Shown here one piece after another: positions 7,033 through 15,638 of a DNA stretch of 64,000 nucleotides (positions are counted from its first letter, which is position 1; every line of letters starts with the position of its first letter). The stretch is from Boseongicola sp. GTDB taxonomy: Bacteria; Pseudomonadota; Alphaproteobacteria; Rhodobacterales; Rhodobacteraceae. The translations under genes were made by a program, and so were the position numbers. The notes beneath the pieces are model-generated. The model saw nothing but the letters and a program-made list of their open reading frames with translations, had not been told where the DNA came from and searched no databases. The DNA lies in contig CP046179.1 in assembly GCA_014075275.1 (NCBI GenBank), forward strand, positions 3,419,932 through 3,483,931, in the 5' to 3' direction.

Positions 7033-9639
7033 CTAGAAATCTTCCCAATCGTCTTCTGCGGCATCATGTGCCAGATTGCCTGAAGCGGTTCCAACAAGTG
7101 GCTGTGCTGTGGGTATTCCTGGACGGGTTTCGTGATTTACGCGGATATCGGACAATTGCGAAGATGAGGGGGTTGGGGGCTGTTTCTTGAGAGTATGTAG
7201 CGGTGCAGCATGTCTGCCTTTTTGCGTAGGCGCGCGCTTGCTGGTCGTGAACTGGCCAGTTGCACTAACCAGGGCGTTGGCTTCGGACGTTAAAGTGACG
7301 GTCGCGGCGGTCGTTTCTTCGAACATTGCCACGTTTTGCTGAGTTACTTGATCAAGTTGGTTAATCGAGGCGTTGATTTCGTCAAGTCCGATGGATTGTT
7401 CGCGGGCAGAGGACGCAATGCCGGTCACATGCTCGGCAATGTTTCCAACGGAGTCGACAATCTCGGCCAGCGCGTCACCGGCTTTATCAACCAGCGAGAC
7501 GCCGCGTTTTACGTGGTTTCCGGACGTTGAGATCAGGGTGTTGATCTCGCGGGCCGCTTCAGAGGAGCGTTGTGCCAGAGCCCGCACTTCTGACGCCACC
7601 ACGGCAAACCCACGGCCAGCGTCGCCTGCGCGGGCAGCCTCGACCCCGGCATTCAGTGCCAAAAGGTTAGTTTGGAAGGCAATGTCGTCGATGACGCTAA
7701 TGATCCGGGAAATCTGATCCGACGAAGTTGCAATTTCTCCCATCGCTTCAACGGCTTCACGCATTACGCTGCCAGAGGATTCGGCGTTGGATCGCGCGAC
7801 GCTGACAACTTCGCTGGCTTGGTTTGCGCCATCGGCGGCAGAGGAAACCGACGCGTTCAATTGGGTCAACGCGGCCGCGAACTCTTTCAGGGTCGTGGCC
7901 TGTCGTTCGGTCCGCTGGGACAAGTCCTTTGCAGCAGAAGAAATGTTGCCGGATTCACCGAGGATCGAGGCGGAGTTGATCAGTACGGTGCCGAGGGCTG
8001 TGTCCAATGCCGCCACAGAGTCATTAAATTGAAGTCGAAGCAGGTCGTATTCGTCCGAAAAAGGTGTATCAATTCTCGCGGCCAGGTCGCCAGCTGACAA
8101 TGCGGTCAAACCTTTGCTGAACCCCTCTACCACCCGTTTCTGAGAACTCGCATTTTCCGATCTCTCGATTTCTGTCTGCGCATGCGCGCGCGCTGCTTCT
8201 GTTATGTCGCTACCGACCATCACAAAACCGGCTGACTTACCCTCGTTATCCAATGTTGGTGTAAAACTGCCGCTGATTTTGATTTTCAAATCGTCATAGC
8301 AGAGATCAAACGTTCCAATGACCGCTTCGCCGCGACTGGCGCGCGCAAAGAATTCGGGCGCATCCTCGGACCTCATGAAGCCGTCGGCTGATGTACTGCC
8401 AAGTAATTCATTGGATGAACCCAGCGCTGAATTCAAATTAGAATTTATCCATTTCAGTACTCCCTTGACGTCGAAGTCCGCGCGCATTTGCGTGGAATCC
8501 AAGGCATCGATGACGGCTTTGTTGGTGCGGTCTGCCGTAATGTCTTTCCATTCGAGAATGTAGCCGAGGGAGCCGCCCGCATCGTCTTTCACCTGATTGA
8601 CGACGATCGCAACCGTACTGGCACCAAGTTTGATTTCTTGAGAGAAAGGAAATTGGCCTTTTGCGAGCAGGGTTTTCAGGTCTTCTGGGCGCCGGTGGAT
8701 GGTATCAATGCCAAGCCCGGCGAGAGAACCCGCCTCAATCTTTGCGACGCCGACACCAAGATCGGCGCCGAACGATTGAACCAATTCTTTAAAGGCATTG
8801 TTGAAATTCATGATTTTCAGGTCAGCGTTGGTCATCACCATGCCCGCAGAAGAGGCCTGAAAGCCGCCGCTTTGAAAGAGCGCATTTTTCGTCGTCGCTT
8901 CCGCGGCGTGAAGTTTTGAACGCAATTCTTCGAGCTGTCGGGCAAGTTCTCCGATCTCGTCGCGTCGTGTCATGCCGGGTACGTCGAGAGTATATTCGCC
9001 CTCGGCCATTTGAACCGTTCTAAGTGTGACAGAACGCAACGGCATGGAAACCAATTGACGAATGACCAGACCGGCTATGAGGAGTGTCGTAATGAACAAA
9101 CCACCGGTCCAAAAAAGTTGGCTGGTGCGTTCTTTTTCAAGGCGCCTCAAAACAGCCCGGGGAGACCAGTGAAATGCGATGACAGCAATCGCGGGAGATT
9201 TTGCGTCCTTAAGAATAGGGGCGGCGACCTGGAAACCATCTGGACCGAGTTCGATCTGGTTGGAACTTAAGGCCAACTCTGCAAGCGATTGGAGGCTTTG
9301 GTTTGGTGGGTCGCCAACCTCTGCCATTTTGTTGCCGTCGATTTTGGCGACGAAGGCGCTTTGGATGCGCTCGAGGTTGGCTTCGAGGACCTCGCCCAGC
9401 AGTTTTTCAACGTCTTCAGATTTGTTGAACCGGACGGCGCCAACCATCGAGGCCCCTGCCATTTTTGTGACGTCCAGGGCCAGGGTTCGCACCCCGTCCT
9501 CGGCCACCGAAATCGCCGATTTCGCGGACATCGAGTACATGGTGCCAGCTACAACGGCAATCGCCCCTGCCAAGATCAAGACACATGTCATGAATATAGA
9601 AGAGATCGGATTCCTGCTCTGAATATTCGGCAAACCCAT
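7033..9639 (-). CDS. Methyl-accepting chemotaxis protein with two PAS-like regions and a CheR-type tail
   Basis: 868 residues. A first membrane segment (about 12-35) and a second (about 172-195) flank a periplasmic region of about 135 residues. A HAMP domain follows, then two PAS-like regions (about 255-370 and 380-490; the second contains LCYDDLKIKISGSFTPT and GFVMVGSDITEAAR). A second HAMP-like stretch and the signalling hairpin come next, with the conserved tip around DDIAFQTNLLALNAGVEAA and GRGFAVVASEVRALAQRS. The extreme C-terminus DDWEDF resembles the NWETF pentapeptide that tethers CheR/CheB in enterobacterial receptors. It lies 44 bases downstream of a secreted sensor-like gene on the same strand and is probably co-transcribed with it. 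No che genes are nearby. Confidence 0.93.
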   Translation of the reverse strand: MGLPNIQSRNPISSIFMTCVLILAGAIAVVAGTMYSMSAKSAISVAEDGVRTLALDVTKMAGASMVGAVRFNKSEDVEKLLGEVLEANLERIQSAFVAKIDGNKMAEVGDPPNQSLQSLAELALSSNQIELGPDGFQVAAPILKDAKSPAIAVIAFHWSPRAVLRRLEKERTSQLFWTGGLFITTLLIAGLVIRQLVSMPLRSVTLRTVQMAEGEYTLDVPGMTRRDEIGELARQLEELRSKLHAAEATTKNALFQSGGFQASSAGMVMTNADLKIMNFNNAFKELVQSFGADLGVGVAKIEAGSLAGLGIDTIHRRPEDLKTLLAKGQFPFSQEIKLGASTVAIVVNQVKDDAGGSLGYILEWKDITADRTNKAVIDALDSTQMRADFDVKGVLKWINSNLNSALGSSNELLGSTSADGFMRSEDAPEFFARASRGEAVIGTFDLCYDDLKIKISGSFTPTLDNEGKSAGFVMVGSDITEAARAHAQTEIERSENASSQKRVVEGFSKGLTALSAGDLAARIDTPFSDEYDLLRLQFNDSVAALDTALGTVLINSASILGESGNISSAAKDLSQRTERQATTLKEFAAALTQLNASVSSAADGANQASEVVSVARSNAESSGSVMREAVEAMGEIATSSDQISRIISVIDDIAFQTNLLALNAGVEAARAGDAGRGFAVVASEVRALAQRSSEAAREINTLISTSGNHVKRGVSLVDKAGDALAEIVDSVGNIAEHVTGIASSAREQSIGLDEINASINQLDQVTQQNVAMFEETTAATVTLTSEANALVSATGQFTTSKRAPTQKGRHAAPLHTLKKQPPTPSSSQLSDIRVNHETRPGIPTAQPLVGTASGNLAHDAAEDDWEDF

Positions 9640-9683
9640 TACACGATGTCCATTTTGATTAAATTTGCGCCGCCATTTGCGGT

Positions 9684-10256
9684 TTACATCAGCGCATCGG
9701 CGTCGACGCCGACAGTGATTGCACCCACAGCCTGTCCCGAACTTGGATCAACCATCGTGAATGAAATCTGACCCTGATAGCGCTGTGTGGATTCGTCCAA
9801 CTCGATTTCGGACATGTGCACACTGCCGGGCCCGAGCACGAAAGTTTCGGCGTGTTTAGCTTCGTCACCTTGCCAGAAATCGGAAGTCACATCGCTGGCT
9901 GCCACGTTCAAACCGCGCGCGTCCATAATGAAGACTTCGGTGATCTGGCCGCCATATGCTTCGACCTGCTGACGCAGAAATTCCGAGGCCGGGTTTTCCA
10001 GAACAGGAGATATCGTTGGCGTCACAGCCTGACCAACTTCGGCACGCCAGGTCTGGTCCATGGCATCGATATCAGATTGGACATATCCTGCAGTTTCGGC
10101 ATTTTGTGCGACGATCGCGTCAACAAGAAGTTGGTTCGTTGACCAGCCCGCAACTTCGGAATTGTAAAAATCTTCCATCGCGTCGGCAATTTCGTTTGCC
10201 GTTGCCGGGGCCGCAAGCATTATGGCCGCGGTTGATCCCATCATTAGGCGCTTCAT
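9684..10256 (-). CDS. Secreted stand-alone PDC/Cache-like sensor protein
   Basis: 190 residues from ATG 10254-10256, chosen because GAAAGGAAAC lies just upstream; a TTG 15 bases earlier is less likely. The N-terminus MKRLMMGSTAAIMLAAPATA is a signal peptide. The mature protein has EVFIMDARGLNVAASD, then TSDFWQGDEAKHAETF, and ends YQGQISFTMVDPSSGQAVGA-TVGVDADAL. That order matches PDC/Cache extracellular sensor folds normally found inside receptor ectodomains. There is no membrane anchor after the signal peptide, so it should be free in the periplasm. Immediately upstream of and co-directional with the chemoreceptor, it may act as a soluble ligand-binding partner for it; that partnership is inference. 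Confidence 0.75.
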   Translation of the reverse strand: MKRLMMGSTAAIMLAAPATANEIADAMEDFYNSEVAGWSTNQLLVDAIVAQNAETAGYVQSDIDAMDQTWRAEVGQAVTPTISPVLENPASEFLRQQVEAYGGQITEVFIMDARGLNVAASDVTSDFWQGDEAKHAETFVLGPGSVHMSEIELDESTQRYQGQISFTMVDPSSGQAVGAITVGVDADALM

Positions 10257-10501
10257 GTCGTTTCCTTTCAATAATCATAGCAGATCCTCTTTGGGTCGAT
10301 TTAGGGTCCTAACCTTACCGGGCATTTAATCGCTCCCGCCAAATGCATAAAAATTGCTTCAATCCCCCAATAGCGTTGCAGGTAATTGCCGTGGCGCAGG
10401 CCCGCCATTGCCGCCGACGGGAGAGCCGCGTAATACCGATATCGTGCGCTGTCCCGTCACGGTCTATCGGCGCTATCGAGTGGTTGAGAAAGGATGCGAC
10501 A

Positions 10502-11287
10502 ATGCCAATACGCGCAGTGGTTTGGGGCGAAAATGTTCATGAGCGCGAGAACAAGGTTGTTGCCGACCTGTATCCCGATGGCATGCATGCCTGCATCGCA
10601 CAGGCGCTGAATATGGACGCTGATATCACGGCTACGACGGCGACATTGCAGGAACCCGAACATGGGTTGACTGATGCGCGGCTGGGGGAAACAGACGTTC
10701 TGCTGTGGTGGGGACATGCCGCTCATGGAGAGGTTGACGACGCCGTCGTCGAACGTGTTGCGGACCATGTTTATGGTGGCATGGGTCTGATCCTTTTGCA
10801 TTCGGCGCATTTTGCGAAAATATTTAGGAAGTTAATGGGCGCGCCCTGCAATCTGACCTGGCGCGAAGCCGGAGAGCGCGAGCGGCTTTGGGTGACATCG
10901 CGCCAGCATCCGATTGCACTCGGATTGCCGGATCATTTCGAGTTGGAGAACGAAGAAATGTATGGTGAGCCGTTTGGGGTGCCGGAACCTTTGGAAACGG
11001 TTTTCATCAGTTGGTTTAAGGGCGGAGAGGTTTTCCGCTCGGGCCTGACGTATCGACGCGGTGCTGGAAACATTTTCTATTTCCGTCCGGGGCACGAGAC
11101 CTATCCGACCTATTACGATGCCAATGTGCGTCAGGTTCTGACCAACGCGGTGAAATGGGCGCACAATCCCGCCGAGCGGCAGGTGGATGTGCATGAGGCG
11201 CCCAATCGAACGGTTGATGAAGCGCTGGAGAAGATTGTTGAGCGTGGGCCCAAGTTGCACACGGATGGGGAAGAGGGGTTCCGCTAG
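10502..11287 (+). CDS. ThuA-like domain protein (trehalose utilisation-type)
   Basis: 261 residues. Start at ATG 10502, preceded by AAAGGA. The sequence has a class I amidotransferase-like fold as in Thu[21 protein letters not shown] at the start, [16 protein letters not shown] in the middle, [17 protein letters not shown], then [13 protein letters not shown] and a [19 protein letters not shown] segment near the end. ThuA relatives occur in sugar uptake or modification loci and their reaction is mostly undefined. The stop is 41 bases before a small cupin gene, so the two may form an operon. No sugar transporter is close by. The 245-base gap upstream, shared with the divergent sensor gene, holds an imperfect palindrome TTAGGGTCCTAA at 10301-10312. 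Confidence 0.85.
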   Translation: MPIRAVVWGENVHERENKVVADLYPDGMHACIAQALNMDADITATTATLQEPEHGLTDARLGETDVLLWWGHAAHGEVDDAVVERVADHVYGGMGLILLHSAHFAKIFRKLMGAPCNLTWREAGERERLWVTSRQHPIALGLPDHFELENEEMYGEPFGVPEPLETVFISWFKGGEVFRSGLTYRRGAGNIFYFRPGHETYPTYYDANVRQVLTNAVKWAHNPAERQVDVHEAPNRTVDEALEKIVERGPKLHTDGEEGFR

Positions 11288-11328
11288 GAACCATAAGCCT
11301 TTGAGCGGTGAACCGGAAAAGGACGGCC

Positions 11329-11652
11329 ATGTGCCCTGAAAGCGGATCAGCAATACCGACAGTGTTGATTGATAATGAGCGGGTCCGAGCGACGAAGTGG
11401 CGGTTCAAGAAGCGCGGAGACAACACCGGTTGGCACAGGCATGCGTTTGACTATGTGGTTGTTCCTCTTTTTGACGGTACGCTTGAGATCAATCTTGGTG
11501 GAGGCCAACATGTGCGGGCGGCCATGCAAAATGGAGTGCCGTATTACCGTGAAATCGGTGTTGAACACGATGTCATCAATGGCAACGATTTCGAATGCGC
11601 TTTTGTTGAGATTGAACTTCTTGAACCGAGTGACGGTGTCAGGGAAGATTAG
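11329..11652 (+). CDS. Small single-domain cupin protein
   Basis: 107 residues. ATG 11329 has AAAAGGA six bases upstream, while a GTG at 11308 is less well placed. The core shows cupin motif 1 (TGWHRHAFDYVVVPLFDGTL) with two histidines and motif 2 (GVPYYREIGVEHDVIN) with one histidine, so a metal site is plausible. Small cupins of this kind act as isomerases, dioxygenases or sensors and cannot be assigned further. It follows the ThuA-like gene closely and probably shares its transcript. Confidence 0.8.
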   Translation: MCPESGSAIPTVLIDNERVRATKWRFKKRGDNTGWHRHAFDYVVVPLFDGTLEINLGGGQHVRAAMQNGVPYYREIGVEHDVINGNDFECAFVEIELLEPSDGVRED

Positions 11653-11741
11653 AGTGAAAGCGGCCGAAGGTTGCTCGGACCGGACAGGGAGTTCGCCGAG
11701 AATTGTTCGACACCTTTGTTTTGCTTTAGTAGAACGCGCGC

Positions 11742-12746
11742 ATGGTCAATCATCTTCATATTGAGCAAGCTGCGCGCCTGTCTGTCGCCCCGATGATGGA
11801 TTGGACGGATCGGCATTGTCGGTATTTTCATCGTGTCCTGAGCAAGCAGACGCGTCTTTATACAGAGATGGTCACGGCACCGGCACTTGTTCGCGGTGGG
11901 GCACGGCATTTGTTGCGGTTTGACCCGGCTGAACACCCGGTTGCTTTGCAGTTGGGCGGATCGGATCCGAAAGAGTTGGCGGAAGCGGCGAAGATGGGGG
12001 CTGCGGAAGGGTATGACGAGATAAATTTGAACGTGGGGTGCCCATCGGATCGCGTTCAATCGGGGGTCTTTGGGGCCGTTTTGATGAAGACATCTGATGT
12101 CGTTTCCCGTTGCGTTGAGGCTATGGCAGAAGCGGTCGATGTGCCGGTTACGGTCAAATGCCGCATCGGTGTTGATGATCAGGTTCCCGAAGTGGTATTG
12201 CCGGATTTCTTGCGCAAGATGGAAAGTGCAGGTGTGACGCGGGTTGCAATTCATGCGCGTAAAGCCTGGCTGGATGGGCTTAGTCCAAAGGAAAACCGTG
12301 ATATTCCGCCGTTAGACTATCCCCTTGTTTTGGAAATGAAGAACCTTTTCCCGAACTTGCATGTTTCGATCAACGGAGGCATCCAGTCATTGGATGATGT
12401 GGCGCTGCAATTGGGCAATGGGCTGGATGGGGTGATGATTGGGCGCGCAGCGTATCAAGTGCCTTGGCAAGTGCTTGGCCAGGCTGACTGTCGGATTTTT
12501 GGAACTACGGACAATTGCACTGGTCCGCATGATGCGGTGATTGCAATGCTGCCCTATATCGAAAAGCATTTGGCTGAACGCGGACGATTGCATCAGATCA
12601 CGCGTCATATGCTTGGGTTGTTCTCTGGGCGGCCCGGCGCGCGGGCCTGGAGACGTTTACTGTCCGAGGGAGCGTCGAAGGATGGGGCAGGAGTGGGTTT
12701 GGTCGAACGGGCCATGGGGCAGGTGCCGCGCGAGGCAGCAGCTTAG
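11742..12746 (+). CDS. dusA: tRNA-dihydrouridine synthase, DusA type
   Basis: 334 residues. An FMN-dependent TIM-barrel enzyme that reduces uridines in the tRNA D-loop. Visible landmarks are SVAPMMDWTDRHCR at the N-terminus, the catalytic cysteine C100 in NLNVGCPSDRV, PVTVKCRIGVDD, HARKAWLDGLSPKENR (typical of DusA) and the flavin phosphate loop DGVMIGRAAYQVPW. Length matches the family. The start ATG lacks a strong ribosome site, but no alternative fits the conserved N-terminus. It converges with the methyltransferase gene 35 bases downstream. Confidence 0.95.
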   Translation: MVNHLHIEQAARLSVAPMMDWTDRHCRYFHRVLSKQTRLYTEMVTAPALVRGGARHLLRFDPAEHPVALQLGGSDPKELAEAAKMGAAEGYDEINLNVGCPSDRVQSGVFGAVLMKTSDVVSRCVEAMAEAVDVPVTVKCRIGVDDQVPEVVLPDFLRKMESAGVTRVAIHARKAWLDGLSPKENRDIPPLDYPLVLEMKNLFPNLHVSINGGIQSLDDVALQLGNGLDGVMIGRAAYQVPWQVLGQADCRIFGTTDNCTGPHDAVIAMLPYIEKHLAERGRLHQITRHMLGLFSGRPGARAWRRLLSEGASKDGAGVGLVERAMGQVPREAAA

Positions 12747-12781
12747 AAAGAATGTCTTAATAGTACTGTTGGACAGTCGGT

Positions 12782-13513
12782 TTAGACTGAAGTGACCAGT
12801 CTATATCCGCAATCGCGTTCTTCCAGGCTCATTAGGCTTCCGTATTTTCGGTCCCACTCGCCGCTTTCCAGATCGTTGGACAATCGTTTCATTGCCGGGC
12901 TTACATCACCGATTGCCCAGAATGATGACATGGCGGCGCGGACCTTTGGGTCAAGGTAGGCTGCGGGGCGGCGCCAATAGGCACTGAGGAAACCGTCCTG
13001 GCAGTCTGCGGGAACCGGAACGGTCGTGACTTGGGCCTGACCGAGCCATTCGGCGAATTTTGGCAGGGCTGGCATGTGATCATCGTCAACTGCGGTGAGT
13101 TCCGGCACATAATCCAAGAGCCAAAAATCGCGAAACGTGGGGTCGTAGGTCAAAAGGACCAGTGGCCCACGCGCGACGCGACGCATTTCGCGCAAACCGC
13201 CGGGCTGATCGCTCCAATGATGGATGGTCAGCACCGCCATTGCGGCATCGAACGAGTTGTCGTCAAAGGGCAAGTTCTCTGCGCTGCCTTGGATCACTTG
13301 ACCCGCGTCTTCGCGGCGCTGGGCTATCATTTCGGCGGAAGGTTCAACCGCTGTTACATCTCGGTCGGCGGGTTCATAGGAGCCTGTGCCGGCGCCAACA
13401 TTCAAAATGGTTTGGGCGTCGCCGAGGGCTTCATTGATAACACGTGCAATACGCGGATCCGGCATTCGCAGGTTCGCGTAATTCAATCCGATGGTGTCAT
13501 AATGGGCGCTCAT
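12782..13513 (-). CDS. Class I SAM-dependent methyltransferase (Methyltransf_11 type)
   Basis: 243 residues from ATG 13511-13513; an in-frame ATG at 13540 would add 9 residues, and neither has a clear ribosome site. The SAM-binding motif I is ILNVGAGTGSYEP, followed by VTAVEPSAEM and FDAAMAVLTIHHWSDQPGGL, the usual signature of small-molecule methyltransferases related to UbiE/ArsM. It probably acts in the cytosol on an unidentified metabolite. It converges with dusA and is divergent from the ureidoglycine aminohydrolase gene across about 280 bases. Confidence 0.82.
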   Translation of the reverse strand: MSAHYDTIGLNYANLRMPDPRIARVINEALGDAQTILNVGAGTGSYEPADRDVTAVEPSAEMIAQRREDAGQVIQGSAENLPFDDNSFDAAMAVLTIHHWSDQPGGLREMRRVARGPLVLLTYDPTFRDFWLLDYVPELTAVDDDHMPALPKFAEWLGQAQVTTVPVPADCQDGFLSAYWRRPAAYLDPKVRAAMSSFWAIGDVSPAMKRLSNDLESGEWDRKYGSLMSLEERDCGYRLVTSV

Positions 13514-13795
13514 GCGGATGGATAACATGAAGGTAAACATGAATGGAACTGTCAGGCATCGTTGAACGACCGTCAGGATTCATGCGATTGCAATACGCTG
13601 CCATGAGTGCGCAGGCAATATATTCTGCTTGTTATGCCTCTGAAAGATATGAGTTATCTATGAAGGTGGTTTGACCGCGCTGATGTGTCGGATTTTCAAA
13701 TCTTGCAGGAAGGTGTTGTCCAAGGACTGTGGGTGGCGAGTGTTTGGCTGGGCGATCATATTGGGTGGGAACGAGTTTCGAATGAAAGTCTGTGA

Positions 13796-14617
13796 ATGTC
13801 CCGGACATACTATGCGCCCGATGGCGGGCACCCTGATCAGTCACAATTGTTGACCGACCGCGCTGTTTTTACAGATGCTTATGCGGTCATTCCCAAAGGC
13901 ACGATGCGCGATATCGTGACGAGTCAGTTGCCGTTTTGGGAAAAGACACGACTATGGGTATTGTCGCGGCCATTGAGTGGATTTGCAGAGACATTCTCGC
14001 AATACATTATGGAAGTATCTGCAGGAGGTGGATCTGAGCGGCCTGAGATCGACCCCGAGGCGGAAGCCGCCTTGTTTGTGGTCGATGGACAGGCGACTTT
14101 GACCGTGGATGGGCAAAGTCACATTCTGGAAGTGGGCGGGTTTGCATTTTTGCCACCGGGCAAAGCCTGGATGCTGAAAAATGACAGCGATCAGACGCTG
14201 CGGTTTCATTGGATCCGGAAGAAATATCAGCATGTTGAGGGGCTATCCCTGCCGGATGTGTTGATACTAAATGAAAATGACATTGCGCCGACAGAGATGC
14301 CCGGAACGGACGGGAAATGGGCGACGACACGGTTCTTTGATGTGACCGACATGCGGTATGACATGCATGTTACGGTCGTTTCGTTCGATCCTGGTGCGGT
14401 CATTCCATTTGCCGAAACCCATGTGATGGAACACGGGCTTTATGTTTTAGAAGGCAAGGCGGTGTACCGGCTTAATCAGGATTGGGTTGAGGTTGAAGCG
14501 GGCGACTATATGTGGCTGCGCGCGTTTTGCCCGCAAGCGTGTTATGCTGGCGGGCCCGGGAAGTTTCGGTATCTGCTCTACAAAGACGTTAACCGACACA
14601 TGGCGTTGACCATCTGA
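13796..14617 (+). CDS. (S)-ureidoglycine aminohydrolase (bicupin, AllE/UGHAase family)
   Basis: 273 residues with two cupin domains. The C-terminal cupin has the metal motif ETHVMEHG (glutamate and two histidines) and later the glutamine in FCPQACY, matching the manganese ligands of E. coli and plant ureidoglycine aminohydrolases. RLNQDWVEVEAGDYMWL and the ending YKDVNRHM are also family hallmarks. The enzyme releases ammonia from (S)-ureidoglycine to give (S)-ureidoglycolate, the late step of allantoin breakdown that leads to glyoxylate. A membrane urate oxidase gene lies 6.4 kb downstream, so purine breakdown genes bracket the bhc cluster. The gene ends 17 bases from the convergent bhcR. 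Confidence 0.85.
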   Translation: MSRTYYAPDGGHPDQSQLLTDRAVFTDAYAVIPKGTMRDIVTSQLPFWEKTRLWVLSRPLSGFAETFSQYIMEVSAGGGSERPEIDPEAEAALFVVDGQATLTVDGQSHILEVGGFAFLPPGKAWMLKNDSDQTLRFHWIRKKYQHVEGLSLPDVLILNENDIAPTEMPGTDGKWATTRFFDVTDMRYDMHVTVVSFDPGAVIPFAETHVMEHGLYVLEGKAVYRLNQDWVEVEAGDYMWLRAFCPQACYAGGPGKFRYLLYKDVNRHMALTI

Positions 14618-14634
14618 GGTTTGGAGACTTTGGC

Positions 14635-15471
14635 TTATCGCCAGTGCCCCCCAATTGCACGGGTCAGATTCTGAGCAGCGTCGACCACTGCGATTGCTAA
14701 TCGGTCGATTTGGTCGTGGCCGACGCGACTTGTGGGGCCGGATACGGAAATGCCTGCCACTGCTTCGCCGTGCATGTCGAAAACGGCAGCTGCAATGCAG
14801 CGCATGCCCAAGTTTTTCTCTTCGGCGTCAAAGGCATACCCTCGGTCTCGAGTGACTTTCAGATCGTCCGCCAATTGTTCGAGATTGGTGATCGTTTGGG
14901 GTGTGAATTCTTCCAACGGAGTGTGGCCGAGTGATTTTGCAATCCATCCTGGCTCTTTGTTGGCAAGCAGTGCCTTGCCGATACCGGATGCGTGCAGAGG
15001 CGATAATGTTCCAGGGGGAAAAAAGGCGCGGATATTCTCATGGGTCTCGACCTGGCTGACGAACAGGACGTTCGGACCCTGTTCAACGCCAAGGTTCGCG
15101 GTTTCGCCTGTTTCTTCCATCAGTTGGCGTAGGATTAGGCGGGCGCGGTCGACAAGGCTGGTGCGGCGCAGAAATTTCGCTCCGATGACGAACGCCTGGG
15201 GGCCAATGTGCCAGGTTTGATCAGTCGCGTCGAACTCGACCAACTGGCGCTGCTGAAGCGTCGTCAGAACCCGGTAGACGGTGGCAGGAGACTGGTTCAT
15301 CTCGGAGGAAAGTGCCGAAAGCGGCTTGCCTGAAGTTTCGCTGAGATACTCGAAGATCTCCATCGCTCGGTCCAAGGACTTTATGGTGTTTTGATCCGAC
15401 TTATCGTGCCAGTCGCGAGGCCGACCGCGGGCGCGCCGGGGTGATTGGGGGTGATCTTTCGGAGAATTCAT
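14635..15471 (-). CDS. bhcR: IclR family regulator of the beta-hydroxyaspartate cycle
   Basis: 278 residues from ATG 15469-15471; the frame is open 21 codons further upstream but that stretch is atypical. After a basic leader (RRARGRPRDWHD) comes an IclR winged helix: SLDRAMEIFEYLSE, PLSALSSEMNQSPATVYRVL and LQQRQLVEFD. An effector domain follows with LRRTSLVDRARLILRQLMEE, GTLSPLHASGIGKALLA and DAEEKNLGMRCIAAAVFD. It sits head to head with bhcA, the arrangement described for BhcR in Paracoccus denitrificans, where it senses glyoxylate and controls bhcABCD. Assignment therefore rests on family plus exact synteny. Confidence 0.88.
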   Translation of the reverse strand: MNSPKDHPQSPRRARGRPRDWHDKSDQNTIKSLDRAMEIFEYLSETSGKPLSALSSEMNQSPATVYRVLTTLQQRQLVEFDATDQTWHIGPQAFVIGAKFLRRTSLVDRARLILRQLMEETGETANLGVEQGPNVLFVSQVETHENIRAFFPPGTLSPLHASGIGKALLANKEPGWIAKSLGHTPLEEFTPQTITNLEQLADDLKVTRDRGYAFDAEEKNLGMRCIAAAVFDMHGEAVAGISVSGPTSRVGHDQIDRLAIAVVDAAQNLTRAIGGHWR

Positions 15472-15638
15472 AAACTGTCTCGGTATTTTTTTGAAAAACA
15501 TATTCATTATATGAAAAATGTAAGAGTTTGGCAATGTTGAATTAAATTGGAAGGCGAGTGGAAGTGAACGGATTTCGAAAAAATTGTTGACGAAGAAATA
15601 CCAACTTATGGTGGTGGAAATGTTTGATGGAGATGGTC
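15472..15638. promoter_or_regulatory. bhcR-bhcA divergent promoter region with palindromic candidate operators
   Basis: A/T-rich 167-base gap between divergent start codons. It contains the perfect inverted repeat TTCAT-TAT-ATGAA at 15503-15515, 32 bases upstream of bhcR, and the palindrome TTTCGAAA at 15573-15580. A TTGACG at 15587-15592 could be a -35 element for bhcA. Either palindrome could be a BhcR operator, and their function is inferred from position only. GGAG at 15629-15632 is the bhcA ribosome site. Confidence 0.45.

Noticed and set aside
15587-15615. TTGACG followed by TATGGT as a bhcA promoter
   Set aside because: Spacing of 14 bases is too short for a normal sigma70 site, so only the region was annotated.
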